Positions 1 to 8,520 of a stretch of DNA of 64,000 nucleotides are shown piece by piece. How positions within the stretch are numbered: position 1 is the stretch's first letter; the number at the start of each line of letters is the position of its first letter. The stretch is from an uncultured Eubacterium sp. (lineage in GTDB: Bacteria; Bacillota; Clostridia; Lachnospirales; Lachnospiraceae): positions 1 to 64,000 of the forward strand of contig CAJUBQ010000012.1 of the NCBI GenBank assembly GCA_910584595.1. Reading direction: 5' to 3'. The notes beneath the pieces are model-generated. The model was not told where the DNA came from. It saw only the letters and a program-made list of their open reading frames with translations, and made no database searches. The translations under genes and the position numbers were made by a program.

Positions 1-416
1 GTAATCATGCCGAGGGAAGGCATACAGTCAATCAAGATATAATCGTAGCTCTCCCGGACAATCTCTATGTACGACCTCAGCACCGTTTCCCGGCTCATCA
101 CATTCACAAGGGAAACCTCCAGACCGGAAAGCTCAATGTTCCCCGGCATTAAGTCTATCCCTTCCTCATGGTGGAGGATACCTTCTCCCGGCTCTATTTC
201 CTCGTCATTGATTAAGTTCCCCATAATGGTTGCAAGCGTGACTTCCAGACTGTCCGGCTCTGTAAAGCCTAAACTTGCGGTCAGACTGCCCTGTGCGTCC
301 GCATCAATCAGAAGCACCTTCTTTCCCTGTTTTGCCAGCCCGATTCCTAAATTGCTTGTGGTGGTGGTCTTGCCCACACCGCCTTTCTGGTTTGCGATTG
401 CGATTATTTTACACAT
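1..416 (-). CDS. ParA/Soj-type partition ATPase (3' end outside window)
   Basis: Reading the minus strand from the ATG at 416-414 gives a ParA family protein that runs off the left edge after about 138 residues. It opens with the deviant Walker A motif KGGVGKTTT (residues 11-19), followed by the Walker A' segment LLIDADAQGSLT and a YILIDCMPSLG Walker B segment near the window edge. ParA ATPases of this kind segregate plasmids and integrative elements. A Shine-Dalgarno AAGGAG lies 8 nt upstream of the ATG. It is the third gene of a tightly packed minus-strand operon behind the DUF3970-like and DUF6075-like genes. Base composition is visibly richer in GC than the host genes to the right, which fits a mobile element. 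A chromosomal Soj is less likely given these neighbours. Confidence 0.93.
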   Translation of the reverse strand, partial: MCKIIAIANQKGGVGKTTTTSNLGIGLAKQGKKVLLIDADAQGSLTASLGFTEPDSLEVTLATIMGNLINDEEIEPGEGILHHEEGIDLMPGNIELSGLEVSLVNVMSRETVLRSYIEIVRESYDYILIDCMPSLGMI

Positions 417-435
417 GATTGGTTCTCCTTTTCTT

Positions 436-615
436 CTACTGGTTTTCTTTTACGTTGCTTTTCCTGACTTCCACATAAGTCCGGTAATATTTCTTTGTCC
501 CTTTGTTTGGGAACATATCGGAAAACTCCGTCACTTCGATTTTCGGGTTCCTCTGTAAAATCTTCCCGAACCACTTAATATCGTTCTTCGTTCCCATAAG
601 CCTAACCTTTAACAT
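436..615 (-). CDS. DUF3970-type small protein, 59 aa
   Basis: The ATG at 615-613 overlaps the TGA of the upstream gene as TGATG, a classic translational-coupling arrangement. The frame stays open to the TAG at 438-436. The product begins MLKVRLMGTKNDIKWF, contains FGKILQRNPKIEV and SDMFPNKGT, and ends RTYVEVRKSNVKENQ. This pattern resembles the short DUF3970/YvzF-like proteins carried by mobile elements of Firmicutes. The function is unknown. The gene sits between the DUF6075-like gene and parA, with 19 nt to the parA start. The family name is from memory; the ORF and its coupling are read directly. Confidence 0.8.
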   Translation of the reverse strand: MLKVRLMGTKNDIKWFGKILQRNPKIEVTEFSDMFPNKGTKKYYRTYVEVRKSNVKENQ

Positions 616-1076
616 CAGTCCCGTCCTCCGAACATGGCGTACAGATCGTGGTTATACGTTGCGTATTCCGGATACCGAATCTGTATCGCCTGCCAAAAAT
701 AGGGCGCATAGGCACAGCAGAACAGTTCTTCCACTGTGTACCGTCTGCACTCGTCCACCTGTTCCTCCGCATCATCATAGTCAAGGACACTCGGCGTACC
801 GTTGCAGTAAAGGTTAAACGCCATCCTGACCACTCTCACGCTCCCGCTGGTCTGCCAGCCTTCATGCAGGCACTCCGTTTTCACGCAGCCTGTCTTAAAA
901 TCATAGATACTGTAAATGTTCCTTCTTGTGTCATCACTGATACCAAGACAATATACAAGTGCTTTGTGGTATACATCCTGATACCTGACCTCTTTTAATT
1001 TTTCGTAGTAGAATTTTTCATGTGCATCACTGATAAAAATAATCGCTTTCTCTGCTCCTAACGCTGTACTACTCAT
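615..1076 (-). CDS. DUF6075-type mobile-element protein, 153 aa
   Basis: The start was placed at the ATG at 1076-1074 because GGAGG lies 8 nt upstream; a longer in-frame extension to 1187 has no comparable ribosome binding site. The protein starts MSSTALGAEKAIIFIS and contains DAHEKFYYEKL, YHKALVYCLGISDDTRRNI, YDFKTGCV, CLHEGWQTSGSVRVVRMAFNL and RRYTVEELFCCAYAPYFW. I recognise this as the DUF6075 family, common in conjugative elements of gut Clostridia; its function is unknown. It is the first gene of the operon leading into parA and the closest element gene to lysS. Confidence 0.82.
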   Translation of the reverse strand: MSSTALGAEKAIIFISDAHEKFYYEKLKEVRYQDVYHKALVYCLGISDDTRRNIYSIYDFKTGCVKTECLHEGWQTSGSVRVVRMAFNLYCNGTPSVLDYDDAEEQVDECRRYTVEELFCCAYAPYFWQAIQIRYPEYATYNHDLYAMFGGRD

Positions 1077-1297
1077 ACTTTCTTCCTCCATTCTTTGATG
1101 ATTGACCATAACAAAAAAGGACACTTCTCTAAAATTTTCTTTTAGAAAAATGTCCTTGTTGGTACAAATATTAGAATGTATCCGCACAACGATAAACGTA
1201 CATGGAAGTATTATTCCGTATTATTCGTTTAAAATTTGTTGCACTTTTGTTGCAGTAGCGTGACCGTAGGTGCTTCAAACCCGCATAAACACTGGCT
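1077..1297. other. Junction between integrated element and lysS; paired short direct repeats
   Basis: This gap separates element-type genes from the 3' end of lysS. It holds two tandem pairs of short direct repeats: TATTATTC at 1209-1216 and 1219-1226 (10-bp period), and TTTGTTGCA at 1235-1243 and 1246-1254 (11-bp period). Helically phased short repeats next to an element end resemble arm-type sites bound by tyrosine integrases. No integrase gene is visible here, so it would have to lie beyond the left edge. The exact attachment core cannot be defined without the other element end. The boundary itself is inferred from gene content and base composition. Confidence 0.5.
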
Positions 1298-2779
1298 TTA
1301 TTTGTCGAGCGACTTCATCGTCGGGAACAACAACACATCCCGAATCGCCATCGAATTCGTCATAATCATAACCATCCGGTCAATCCCGAATCCTATCCCT
1401 CCGGTAGGCGGCATCCCAATATTCAGCGCATTCAAAAAATCTTCATCCGTATGGTTTGCTTCCTCATCACCAGCTGCAAACGCTTTTTCCTGGGCTTCGA
1501 ATCTTTCCCGTTGGTCAATTGGATCATTCAGCTCAGAATAGGCATTTGCCATTTCCCATCCATTCAGGAAAAACTCAAATCGCTCCACATATTCTGGGTT
1601 ATCCGGTTTTTTCTTAGTCAGTGGTGATATTTCAATTGGATGATCCATAACAAATGTAGGCTGGATTAAATGTTCTTCTGCAAACTGCTCAAAGAAAAGA
1701 CTAAGAATATCCCCTTTCTGATGTCTTTCTTCATATTCTACATGATGCTCATCGGCGATCTTCTTTGCATCTTGTGTTGAGCTTATTTCGTTAAAATCTA
1801 CTCCAGAATACTTTTTAACAGCATCTATCATCGTAATTCGTTCAAATGGTTTTGACAGATCAATCGTCTGTTCGCCATACGTTAACACTTGTGATCCGGT
1901 TACTTCTTCTGCAACATACCGATATAAATTCTCAGTCAGGTCCATCATTCCGTTGTAATCGGTATATGCCTGATATAATTCCATCAACGTAAACTCTGGA
2001 TTGTGTCTGGTATCTAATCCCTCGTTACGAAATACTCTGCCTATTTCATATACACGCTCCAAACCGCCCACAATAAGTCTCTTTAAATATAACTCCAGAG
2101 AAATACGAAGCTTCAAGTCTTCGTTTAATGCATTAAAATGTGTTTCAAACGGTCTTGCAGCTGCACCTCCTGCGTTGGATACAAGCATAGGAGTCTCAAC
2201 TTCCATGAAGTCCTGCGTACTTAGATAACGGCGAATGGCGCTGATTACTTTTGAACGTTTGATAAAAGTGTCTTTTACATCTGCGTTCATAATCAGATCT
2301 ACATATCTTTGGCGGTATCGAATATCTGTATCTGTCAGGCCATGATATTTTTCCGGCAAAATCTGCAGACTCTTTGAAAGAAGAATTACTTCACTTGCAT
2401 GTACGGAAATTTCTCCGGTTTTTGTTTTAAACACTTTACCTTTGATGCCTAAAATATCACCGACGTCATATTTCTTAAAATCTTTGTAACTGTCTTCTCC
2501 AATATCATCTCTTGCCACATAAGACTGTATGTTTCCTTGCAAATCCTGAATATTACAAAAAGATGCTTTCCCCATGATACGTTTAAACATCATACGTCCT
2601 GCAATTGTTACTTCTTTATTTTCAAGTTCATCGAAATGATCTTTAATTTCCTGACTATGATGTGTCACATCGTATTTTGTAATTTTAAATGGATCTTTTC
2701 CATTTTCCTGCAATTCCTGTAATTTTTCCCGTCGAACCTTTAATAGCTGATTAAGGTCCTGATTCTGCTGTCCGGCCAT
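1298..2779 (-). CDS. lysS: Lysine--tRNA ligase, class II
   Basis: LysS charges tRNA-Lys with lysine in the cytoplasm. The 493-residue product has an N-terminal OB-fold anticodon-binding domain (about 55-145) and a class II catalytic domain with motif 2 at FRNEGLDTRHNPEF (250-263) and motif 3 at GGIGFGIDRM (460-469). The start is the ATG at 2779, preceded by GGAGG 7 nt upstream; an upstream in-frame start at 2806 would overlap greA. The gene lies 19 nt behind greA, a common pairing in Firmicutes. The protein ends at MKSLDK, the usual end of the catalytic domain, so the element next door has not obviously truncated the enzyme core. Confidence 0.97.
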   Translation of the reverse strand: MAGQQNQDLNQLLKVRREKLQELQENGKDPFKITKYDVTHHSQEIKDHFDELENKEVTIAGRMMFKRIMGKASFCNIQDLQGNIQSYVARDDIGEDSYKDFKKYDVGDILGIKGKVFKTKTGEISVHASEVILLSKSLQILPEKYHGLTDTDIRYRQRYVDLIMNADVKDTFIKRSKVISAIRRYLSTQDFMEVETPMLVSNAGGAAARPFETHFNALNEDLKLRISLELYLKRLIVGGLERVYEIGRVFRNEGLDTRHNPEFTLMELYQAYTDYNGMMDLTENLYRYVAEEVTGSQVLTYGEQTIDLSKPFERITMIDAVKKYSGVDFNEISSTQDAKKIADEHHVEYEERHQKGDILSLFFEQFAEEHLIQPTFVMDHPIEISPLTKKKPDNPEYVERFEFFLNGWEMANAYSELNDPIDQRERFEAQEKAFAAGDEEANHTDEDFLNALNIGMPPTGGIGFGIDRMVMIMTNSMAIRDVLLFPTMKSLDK

Positions 2780-2798
2780 TTTCTTTCCTCCGCTGTGT

Positions 2799-3281
2799 TT
2801 ACACATTTGATCTTTGAATTTCTAATACTTTATATTGTAAAATACCTGCCTGTGTTTCAACGTCTACGATATCTCCGATCTGGTGACCAAGCAGTGCACG
2901 TCCTACCGGAGATTCGTTCGAAATTTTGCCTTTTAAGCTATTTGCTTCTGTAGAGCCTACGATTTTGTATTCTAATTCTTCATCAAATTCACAATCCAGG
3001 ATTTTTACAAGGCAGCCTACGTTGATTTTATCCAGGTCTACTTCCTCTTCTACAACGACTTCCGCATTTTTCAGAATTTTTTCCAATTCTTCAATACGTG
3101 CTTCGATGTCACGCTGCTCATCTTTTGCCGCATCATATTCGGCATTCTCGGATAAATCCCCCTGCTCTCTGGCTTCCTTGATTTTCTGAGCAATTTCTTT
3201 TCGTTTTACCAGTTTCAAATCCTGTAATTCATTTTCCAGTTTCTGTAAGCCTTCGTAAGTTAAAATATTTTTCTTTTCCAT
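2799..3281 (-). CDS. greA: Transcription elongation factor GreA
   Basis: GreA enters the secondary channel of RNA polymerase and stimulates cleavage of backtracked transcripts. The 160-residue product has the N-terminal antiparallel coiled coil (YEGLQKLENELQDLK to about residue 75, including REQGDLSENAEYDAAKDEQ at its tip) and the C-terminal FKBP-like domain with SPVGRALLGHQIGD. The length is normal for the family. The start MEKKNILT at 3281 was preferred over a longer frame to 3350, because only this start gives the family's N-terminus. It lies 5 nt after the upstream hypothetical gene and 19 nt before lysS, so the three are probably co-transcribed. Confidence 0.96.
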   Translation of the reverse strand: MEKKNILTYEGLQKLENELQDLKLVKRKEIAQKIKEAREQGDLSENAEYDAAKDEQRDIEARIEELEKILKNAEVVVEEEVDLDKINVGCLVKILDCEFDEELEYKIVGSTEANSLKGKISNESPVGRALLGHQIGDIVDVETQAGILQYKVLEIQRSNV

Positions 3282-3286
3282 GCCTC

Positions 3287-3937
3287 TCAACCTTTCCTGA
3301 ATTCCCGATCCAATCGATCTCTTTCGTTCATGTAACGGTATTCCAGCCAATCCGCCGGTAAAATACCACCCACAACCAAAGTATTATACCCAACAGGCAC
3401 GAGAATGTCAAGGTTTTCGCTGATTTCCCATGGCCTTTTATAGATCGGCAGATAAATAGCTTTGGAATCAACTGGATTTTTTCTAAAAAAGCCACTGCTG
3501 CGTTCAAAATCTAAAATAACATTTCCACGCGCCTGCTGACAGACAGTTTTTGGAATCTGCTGAACGATCAGCCCGTTCTCTTCATACATTTCATCTGCAA
3601 ATGTTTTATATTTTTCAGGTCTGTCAGTAACCATCAACAGATAATTTAACTGCTGGTTCAATTCATCCAGAACTATCTGAATGTCTTCATCATCCTGATC
3701 TTTATTTTCTTCGGCATCAATAATTACTAATTCCATCTGTTGATACGAGATCTTTTTTTGATTAATTACATTTGCAATTATTTTATGCATATATATCATA
3801 TATGGATTTTGATATGTTATGGGAGAAAAGACATTCTTTCCTTTATCCTTGAATAACTGAATTTCTGTTTCTGCTTTGCTTACAATTTTTCGTCTTCGGT
3901 ACTGGCCTATCCATGCTCGAAATCTTTGAAACAGCAA
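3287..3937 (-). CDS. Conserved hypothetical protein, 216 aa, between dusB and greA
   Basis: I do not recognise a named family. The protein is soluble, with no signal peptide or membrane segment. It starts MLFQRFRAWIGQYRRRK and has a charged acidic stretch EENKDQDDEDIQ around residue 75. Mixed alpha/beta segments follow, and the C-terminal part contains YLPIYKRPWEIS and VPVGYNTLVVGGILPADWLEYRYM. The C-terminal pattern looks like a folded domain rather than a linker. Genes on both sides are translation and transcription housekeeping genes on the same strand, with 5 nt to greA. No function can be inferred beyond co-expression with dusB/greA/lysS. Confidence 0.75.
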   Translation of the reverse strand: MLFQRFRAWIGQYRRRKIVSKAETEIQLFKDKGKNVFSPITYQNPYMIYMHKIIANVINQKKISYQQMELVIIDAEENKDQDDEDIQIVLDELNQQLNYLLMVTDRPEKYKTFADEMYEENGLIVQQIPKTVCQQARGNVILDFERSSGFFRKNPVDSKAIYLPIYKRPWEISENLDILVPVGYNTLVVGGILPADWLEYRYMNERDRLDREFRKG

Positions 3938-3989
3938 ATCATCCTGTCCACCTTAACTTTTTCTAAATTATATGCCAAAAGATTTTGAT

Positions 3990-4967
3990 TCATTCTTTAA
4001 ATTGTTTAGCAAACCGCGTCATTAGTTTCTCTAATTGCTCATATGTCTCAACACTATTCAATTCATTGCGCAATTTAGAAGCATGTTTATATCCGCTTGT
4101 GTACCATGCTGCATGTTTACGCATTTCTCTGATTCCTGTATAAATGCCCTTAAGCTCCAGCTGCATACGAGCATGGCGCAGCACCATCTCAGCAACCGCA
4201 TCTGTTGTAGGCATCTTTGCTTCTTCTCCTGTCTTAAGCACGTGTAAAATTTGTGAAAATATCCATGGATTTCCTTGTGCACCTCTCGCAATCATAAAAC
4301 CATCACAGTTTGTTTGCTCTTTCATTTTCTGTATATCCTGTGCCGTATGCAAGTCTCCGTTACCAATCACCGGTATGGATACTGCCTCTTTCACCTGTCG
4401 AATAATATCCCAATCAGCGCTTCCTGCATAATATTGTTCTCGTGTTCTGCCATGTACTGCCACTGCAGCGGCGCCGCTCTCCTGTGCCACATGAGCCAGT
4501 TCGACAGCATTCAAATGATCCTCGTCAAATCCCTTCCGAATCTTTACGGTCACAGGCTTTTGAATCGCCCCGGCCACTTTCTCGATAATTTTGCCTGCTA
4601 ATACCGGATTTTTCATCAGCGCCGAGCCTTCGCCATTATTAACTACTTTTGGTACAGGGCACCCCATATTAATATCCAGAATATCAAACGGACGATCTTC
4701 AATCTTTTTGGCCATTTCAGACATAATATCCGGATCTGCACCGAAAAATTGCAAAGATACCGGATGTTCTTTCTCATCAATGGTTAATAATGCCTCTGTA
4801 TTTTTATTTTGATATAAAATCCCTTTTGCACTCACCATTTCCATACATACAAGACCCGCACCCTGTTCCGCACAGAGCAGACGAAATGGCAGGTCTGTTA
4901 CGCCTGCCATTGGACCAAGAATTAAATTATTCTTTAATCTTACATTTCCTATTTCTAATTGCTTCAT
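3990..4967 (-). CDS. dusB: tRNA-dihydrouridine synthase, DusB family
   Basis: Dus enzymes are FMN-dependent and reduce specific uridines of tRNA to dihydrouridine. The 325-residue product has the FMN-binding TIM barrel start LGPMAGVTDLPFR (18-29) and the catalytic cysteine at C103 in NMGCPVPKVV. It also has the phosphate-binding IRKGFD, VHGRTREQYY, IGNGD and IARGAQGNPWIF motifs, then a C-terminal helical tRNA-binding domain with MRKHAAWY. Length and motifs are normal. It is transcribed toward the 216-aa hypothetical gene (52-bp gap) and greA. The DusB subfamily is assigned by overall pattern and by the association with greA/lysS in Firmicutes. Confidence 0.95.
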   Translation of the reverse strand: MKQLEIGNVRLKNNLILGPMAGVTDLPFRLLCAEQGAGLVCMEMVSAKGILYQNKNTEALLTIDEKEHPVSLQFFGADPDIMSEMAKKIEDRPFDILDINMGCPVPKVVNNGEGSALMKNPVLAGKIIEKVAGAIQKPVTVKIRKGFDEDHLNAVELAHVAQESGAAAVAVHGRTREQYYAGSADWDIIRQVKEAVSIPVIGNGDLHTAQDIQKMKEQTNCDGFMIARGAQGNPWIFSQILHVLKTGEEAKMPTTDAVAEMVLRHARMQLELKGIYTGIREMRKHAAWYTSGYKHASKLRNELNSVETYEQLEKLMTRFAKQFKE

Positions 4968-5134
4968 TTTGTATCCTAAATCCTTTACTGCATTTATAAT
5001 CTGTATGCCTGTAATCTTTACCCCGTTTCATCTGTATGATTCCTTAATGCAGACATTATGTTTCTCAATCATATCATATATAAGAATGTTCTCTGGTTGA
5101 AACCAAACCTTATTCGATCTATGGCCAGAATATA

Positions 5135-5902
5135 CTATCTTTGTTTTTCATAAATCAACCTCATCCCATGCAGCGTTAAGTTTGGATCATAAATATCAAT
5201 AGAATCTGTCTCAGATGCAATTGTTTTGCCAAGTCCCCCAGTCGCCACAACTTTCACATTTTTATCTGAAAATTCTTCTTTCATATGTTTGATAATATAT
5301 TCTGTTTGACCAATCTGTCCATATACAAGTCCTGCCTGCATACTGCTGATCGTTTCCTGTGCCAATATACTTTTTGGCTTGCAGATCTCAATCTCCGGAA
5401 GTTTTGCAGCTTCCTCCCATAATGCCTTTGCAGAAGTGCGGATCCCTGGCGCAATGACGCCTGCTGCAAATGCACCGGATGCATCTACAAGATCGAAAGT
5501 AGTCGCTGTGCCGTAATCTATCACGATTACCGGTCCCCCATACAGCCCGTAAGCTCCCACCGCATCTACAATACGATCCGCACCAATCTGTCTCGGATTC
5601 TCCGTTGCAATTCGAATGCCTGTCCTGATTCCCGGCGCCACAATAATCGGAGTGACATGGATATACTTAATAATAGCGCTTGTCAGCGAATGCATCACAT
5701 TCGGCACGACCGAAGATATTACAACAGCCAAAATATCGGTAACTTCAATTTGGCTATGCTGCAAGAGGTTGCGCAAAACAATCCCATACTCATCTGAAGT
5801 ACGTGGTATTTTCGTTGTCAGACGAAACGTAGCCTCCAGTTTCTCTCCGTCAAATACACCTAACGTAATATTTGAGTTTCCAACATCTGTTACTAATAAC
5901 AT
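5135..5902 (-). CDS. coaX: Type III pantothenate kinase
   Basis: CoaX phosphorylates pantothenate, the first step of coenzyme A synthesis, and is an ASKHA-fold kinase distinct from CoaA. The 255-residue product shows the phosphate-1 motif DVGNSNITLGVF with Asp6, the GADR motif at 107-110, the phosphate-2 motif DYGTATTFD starting at Asp129, and GVIAPGI (148-154). The length is typical. It begins 2 nt after the stop of the small acidic gene at 5905 and follows birA, so birA, the small gene and coaX form one operon. This joins biotin ligation and CoA synthesis, as in many Firmicutes. Confidence 0.96.
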   Translation of the reverse strand: MLLVTDVGNSNITLGVFDGEKLEATFRLTTKIPRTSDEYGIVLRNLLQHSQIEVTDILAVVISSVVPNVMHSLTSAIIKYIHVTPIIVAPGIRTGIRIATENPRQIGADRIVDAVGAYGLYGGPVIVIDYGTATTFDLVDASGAFAAGVIAPGIRTSAKALWEEAAKLPEIEICKPKSILAQETISSMQAGLVYGQIGQTEYIIKHMKEEFSDKNVKVVATGGLGKTIASETDSIDIYDPNLTLHGMRLIYEKQR

Positions 5903-5904
5903 CC

Positions 5905-6243
5905 TTAGTCCTCCTCAAGCTCCTCTCCCAGAAAAAACACTTTGTAAAACATTTCCAAGGCTTCGAAAAGATCCTTCTTTGTCTGCTGAAGCTGTTTTAT
6001 TTTTAATACGCTTCCAATCTCATCATACATAAAATCATTTTCTTCACATTCCGTACGAAAAGTCAAACTGCCCTCTTCATTAAATACAAGCTGTAAAGTA
6101 CCGCCTACATCTTCTGTATATAATACACAAAGTATTTTCAAATCATCTTTTATCTGCTCGGGCAGATTTTCAAAATCTTCATTAAGATAAAATTTTCTCG
6201 TGTATGCGCTGGAACCGCATAATACAACTTCGTCCTGATACAT
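5905..6243 (-). CDS. Small acidic conserved protein (DUF6145-like), 112 aa
   Basis: This 112-residue acidic protein begins MYQDEVVLCGSSAYTRK and contains LPEQIKDDLKILCVLYTEDVGG, FMYDEIGSVLKIKQLQ and LEMFYKVFFLGEELEED. It has no membrane segment or known catalytic motif. I recall similar proteins as DUF6145 in Lachnospiraceae, but the family label is uncertain. It is squeezed between birA (9-nt gap) and coaX (2-nt gap), so it is almost certainly translated from the same mRNA. The function is unknown. Confidence 0.75.
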   Translation of the reverse strand: MYQDEVVLCGSSAYTRKFYLNEDFENLPEQIKDDLKILCVLYTEDVGGTLQLVFNEEGSLTFRTECEENDFMYDEIGSVLKIKQLQQTKKDLFEALEMFYKVFFLGEELEED

Positions 6244-6252
6244 AGTTACTCC

Positions 6253-7230
6253 TTATAGGTAGCCGTAAATTCCGCGCACAGACACTTCTCCTGAAGATAC
6301 GAGTTTTCTGGACTCCCAAGTATCTACAAGAAGCTCTCCTCTTGTAGTAATGCCACGTGCTGTGCCCTCGTATGTATCTTTCGGATCTAATACTTTCACC
6401 GGCTGATTCCGGTTAACCATATAAGCATCATATTGCTTTGATATGGCAGATAAATCTTCCGTCTGTAGAAAAACTTCAAAATATGCCTCAAAATATTCGC
6501 ATATTCGCTCAATTAACGCGGCTCTGTTAATTTTTATCCCCAGCTCTAAGAAAATAGATGTCGCAATATTTTTCAATTCTTCCGGAAATTTATCAATATG
6601 CACATTGATTCCAATACCAACTACTATATGATTCACATAATCTGCCTGTGCGCTCATTTCTGTCAGTATCCCACTGACTTTTTTCCGATTAATTATTACA
6701 TCATTTGGCCATTTAATGCCGGCTTTCAGTCCTGTTTCATCTTCAATCCCTCTTGCAACTGCCATCGCTGCTATCAGCGTCAGCATAGATGCATTATTCG
6801 GATCGATCTTTGGCCTTAACAGGAATGTCATCGCAATTGCTTCTCCTGCCGGCGATTCCCACGTTCTTCCTCTTCTTCCCCGCCCATTCATCTGATGGTC
6901 TGTCACTACAATTGTTCCATGCGGAGCGCCTTCTTCCGCAAGCTTCATTGCTTTTGTATTTGTAGAATCTATCTCTGCTTCATAATAAATTCTGTTTCCA
7001 AGCCATTCCGTTTTACGAATGCTTCTTAATTCGTTTTCACTCAGGATATCCGGCGTAGATACAATATGGTATCCACGGTTTTGAACTGCCTCAATCTCAT
7101 ATCCTGCCTGTTTCAGCTGATTAATTGCTTTCCAGATCGCTGTCCTGGAAACTCCAAACTTTCCACATAACTCCTGCCCGGATACATAACCATCTGATGC
7201 TCTAAGTGCCGCTAGTATTTCTGCTTTCAT
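6253..7230 (-). CDS. birA: Bifunctional biotin ligase / biotin repressor BirA
   Basis: BirA attaches biotin to the carrier protein of acyl-CoA carboxylases; with an N-terminal helix-turn-helix it also represses biotin genes. The 325-residue product has the HTH region at residues 1-60 (SGQELCGKFGVSRTAIWKAI) and the biotinyl-AMP-binding GRGRRGR (116-122). It also has KWPND (173-177), KKVSGIL with the catalytic lysine near 184, and a C-terminal SH3-like domain with GITTRGELLVD. All expected residues are present. The downstream small gene and coaX are in the same operon. Confidence 0.96.
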   Translation of the reverse strand: MKAEILAALRASDGYVSGQELCGKFGVSRTAIWKAINQLKQAGYEIEAVQNRGYHIVSTPDILSENELRSIRKTEWLGNRIYYEAEIDSTNTKAMKLAEEGAPHGTIVVTDHQMNGRGRRGRTWESPAGEAIAMTFLLRPKIDPNNASMLTLIAAMAVARGIEDETGLKAGIKWPNDVIINRKKVSGILTEMSAQADYVNHIVVGIGINVHIDKFPEELKNIATSIFLELGIKINRAALIERICEYFEAYFEVFLQTEDLSAISKQYDAYMVNRNQPVKVLDPKDTYEGTARGITTRGELLVDTWESRKLVSSGEVSVRGIYGYL

Positions 7231-7343
7231 TTCGCTCTACCCCATTTCTTATACAGGAGCCTTTGCATATTCAAAATATCGCTGTTGCGTCTGATATCAC
7301 AGAATACACGGTTCCCAAAAGCAGTTACAGATTGCGGATCTTT

Positions 7344-8333
7344 TCAGCGTGGCATTGTTGCATACATAATCGCTTTGATACTATGCATACGGTTCTCTGC
7401 TTCATCAAATACAACTGACTTACCGCTTTCAAATACCTCATCTGTAACTTCTAACTCTTGTAATCCGAATTTCTCATATACGTGCTGACCAATCGTTGTT
7501 TTCAAATCATGAAATGCCGGCAGACAATGCATAAAAATTGCACTTTCCTTTGCTGCTGCCATAACATTTGCATTTACCTGATATGATTTCAGATCATCAA
7601 TTCTTTCTTTCCATACCTCCTCCGGTTCCCCCATTGATACCCATACATCTGTATATATAACGTCTGCTCCGGCAGCCGCTTCTTGAATATTTTCTGTAAA
7701 TGATATCTCTGCGTCTGTCTGTGCAGCAATATCTTTACAAACATTTACCAGATTATGATCCGGAAAATATTTTTTATTCGTACAGGCAGTAAATTTCATA
7801 CCCAGCTTTGCACAGGTTACCATCAATGAATTGCCCATGTTATATCTGGCATCACCCATATATACAAGCTTTATTCCCTTTAACCTGCCTAAATGTTCTT
7901 TTATCGTAAGCATATCAGCAATCATCTGTGTTGGATGGAACTCATTGGTCAATCCATTCCATACCGGCACCCCGGCATATTTTGCCAAATCCTCAACAAT
8001 TTCCTGTCCATAACCGCGGTACTCAATCCCATCAAACATTCTTCCAAGCACTCTCGCCGTATCTGCTATACTTTCTTTTTTTCCAATCTGAGAACCTGAC
8101 GGATCCAAATAGGTCACATGCATGCCAAGATCATGAGCCGCCACTTCAAAAGAACAGCGTGTCCTCGTGCTTGTTTTTTCAAAAATCAACGCAATGTTTT
8201 TACCAGACAGCTCTTGGTGCATGACGCCTTTTTTTTTCTTTTCCTTAAGCTCTGCCGAAAGATCAATCAAATACAAAATTTCTTCCGGCGCATAATCAAG
8301 CAGCTTTAGAAAGTGTCTGCCTTGTAAGTTCAT
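7344..8333 (-). CDS. argF: Ornithine carbamoyltransferase
   Basis: The enzyme makes citrulline from ornithine and carbamoyl phosphate in arginine biosynthesis or catabolism. The 329-residue product has the carbamoyl-phosphate motif STRTR (55-59), HPTQ (133-136), the ornithine-binding DVWVSMG loop (229-235) and HCLP (269-272); the last two separate it from aspartate carbamoyltransferase. The start at 8333 was chosen for the family N-terminus MNLQGRHFLKL and the GGTGGGAG stretch before it; a longer frame to 8357 adds eight residues. The gene stands alone, without other arg genes. The catabolic ArcB role cannot be excluded. Confidence 0.96.
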   Translation of the reverse strand: MNLQGRHFLKLLDYAPEEILYLIDLSAELKEKKKKGVMHQELSGKNIALIFEKTSTRTRCSFEVAAHDLGMHVTYLDPSGSQIGKKESIADTARVLGRMFDGIEYRGYGQEIVEDLAKYAGVPVWNGLTNEFHPTQMIADMLTIKEHLGRLKGIKLVYMGDARYNMGNSLMVTCAKLGMKFTACTNKKYFPDHNLVNVCKDIAAQTDAEISFTENIQEAAAGADVIYTDVWVSMGEPEEVWKERIDDLKSYQVNANVMAAAKESAIFMHCLPAFHDLKTTIGQHVYEKFGLQELEVTDEVFESGKSVVFDEAENRMHSIKAIMYATMPR

Positions 8334-8460
8334 GATAACTCCCACCTTTCTTTCCATATAATATCTTTATAAATACATATCTTTGCACAAAATATGCTTG
8401 TAAACAATTTATAAATATAATACCAAATCCGAATAAATATAACTATTTGTGAAACGGTGA
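8334..8460 (-). promoter_or_regulatory. argF upstream region with a possible ArgR-type box
   Basis: The 127 bp upstream of argF are very AT-rich. They contain GAATAAATATAAC near 8432-8444, which loosely resembles the ArgR operator pattern of alternating GAAT and AT-rich bases. A second AT-rich candidate lies in TGTATTTATAAAG near 8370-8382. Both are weak matches in AT-rich DNA. The call rests mainly on the known control of argF by ArgR in Firmicutes. Confidence 0.25.
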
Positions 8461-8462
8461 AT

Positions 8463-8491
8463 GGCAGGAATAGGAATTACCTACTCCTGCC
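8463..8491 (-). terminator. Hairpin downstream of the SPFH gene
   Basis: GGCAGGA-A-TAGG is followed by AATTA and CCTA-C-TCCTGCC, giving an 11-bp stem with one internal mismatch, starting 30 nt past the stop of the SPFH gene. No strong T-run follows on the minus strand, so termination efficiency is uncertain. It also sits upstream of argF and could be a processing hairpin. Confidence 0.5.
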
Positions 8492-8520
8492 ACCATTGAA
8501 ATCAGTCATCTGCCTGTTGC

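Noticed and set aside
67..558. Plus-strand ORF over the parA region
   Set aside because: The minus strand here encodes ParA with perfect motifs; the plus frame is its shadow.
4968..5134. Riboswitch or leader in the dusB-coaX gap
   Set aside because: The 167 bp show no stable paired structure or known leader motif on either strand.
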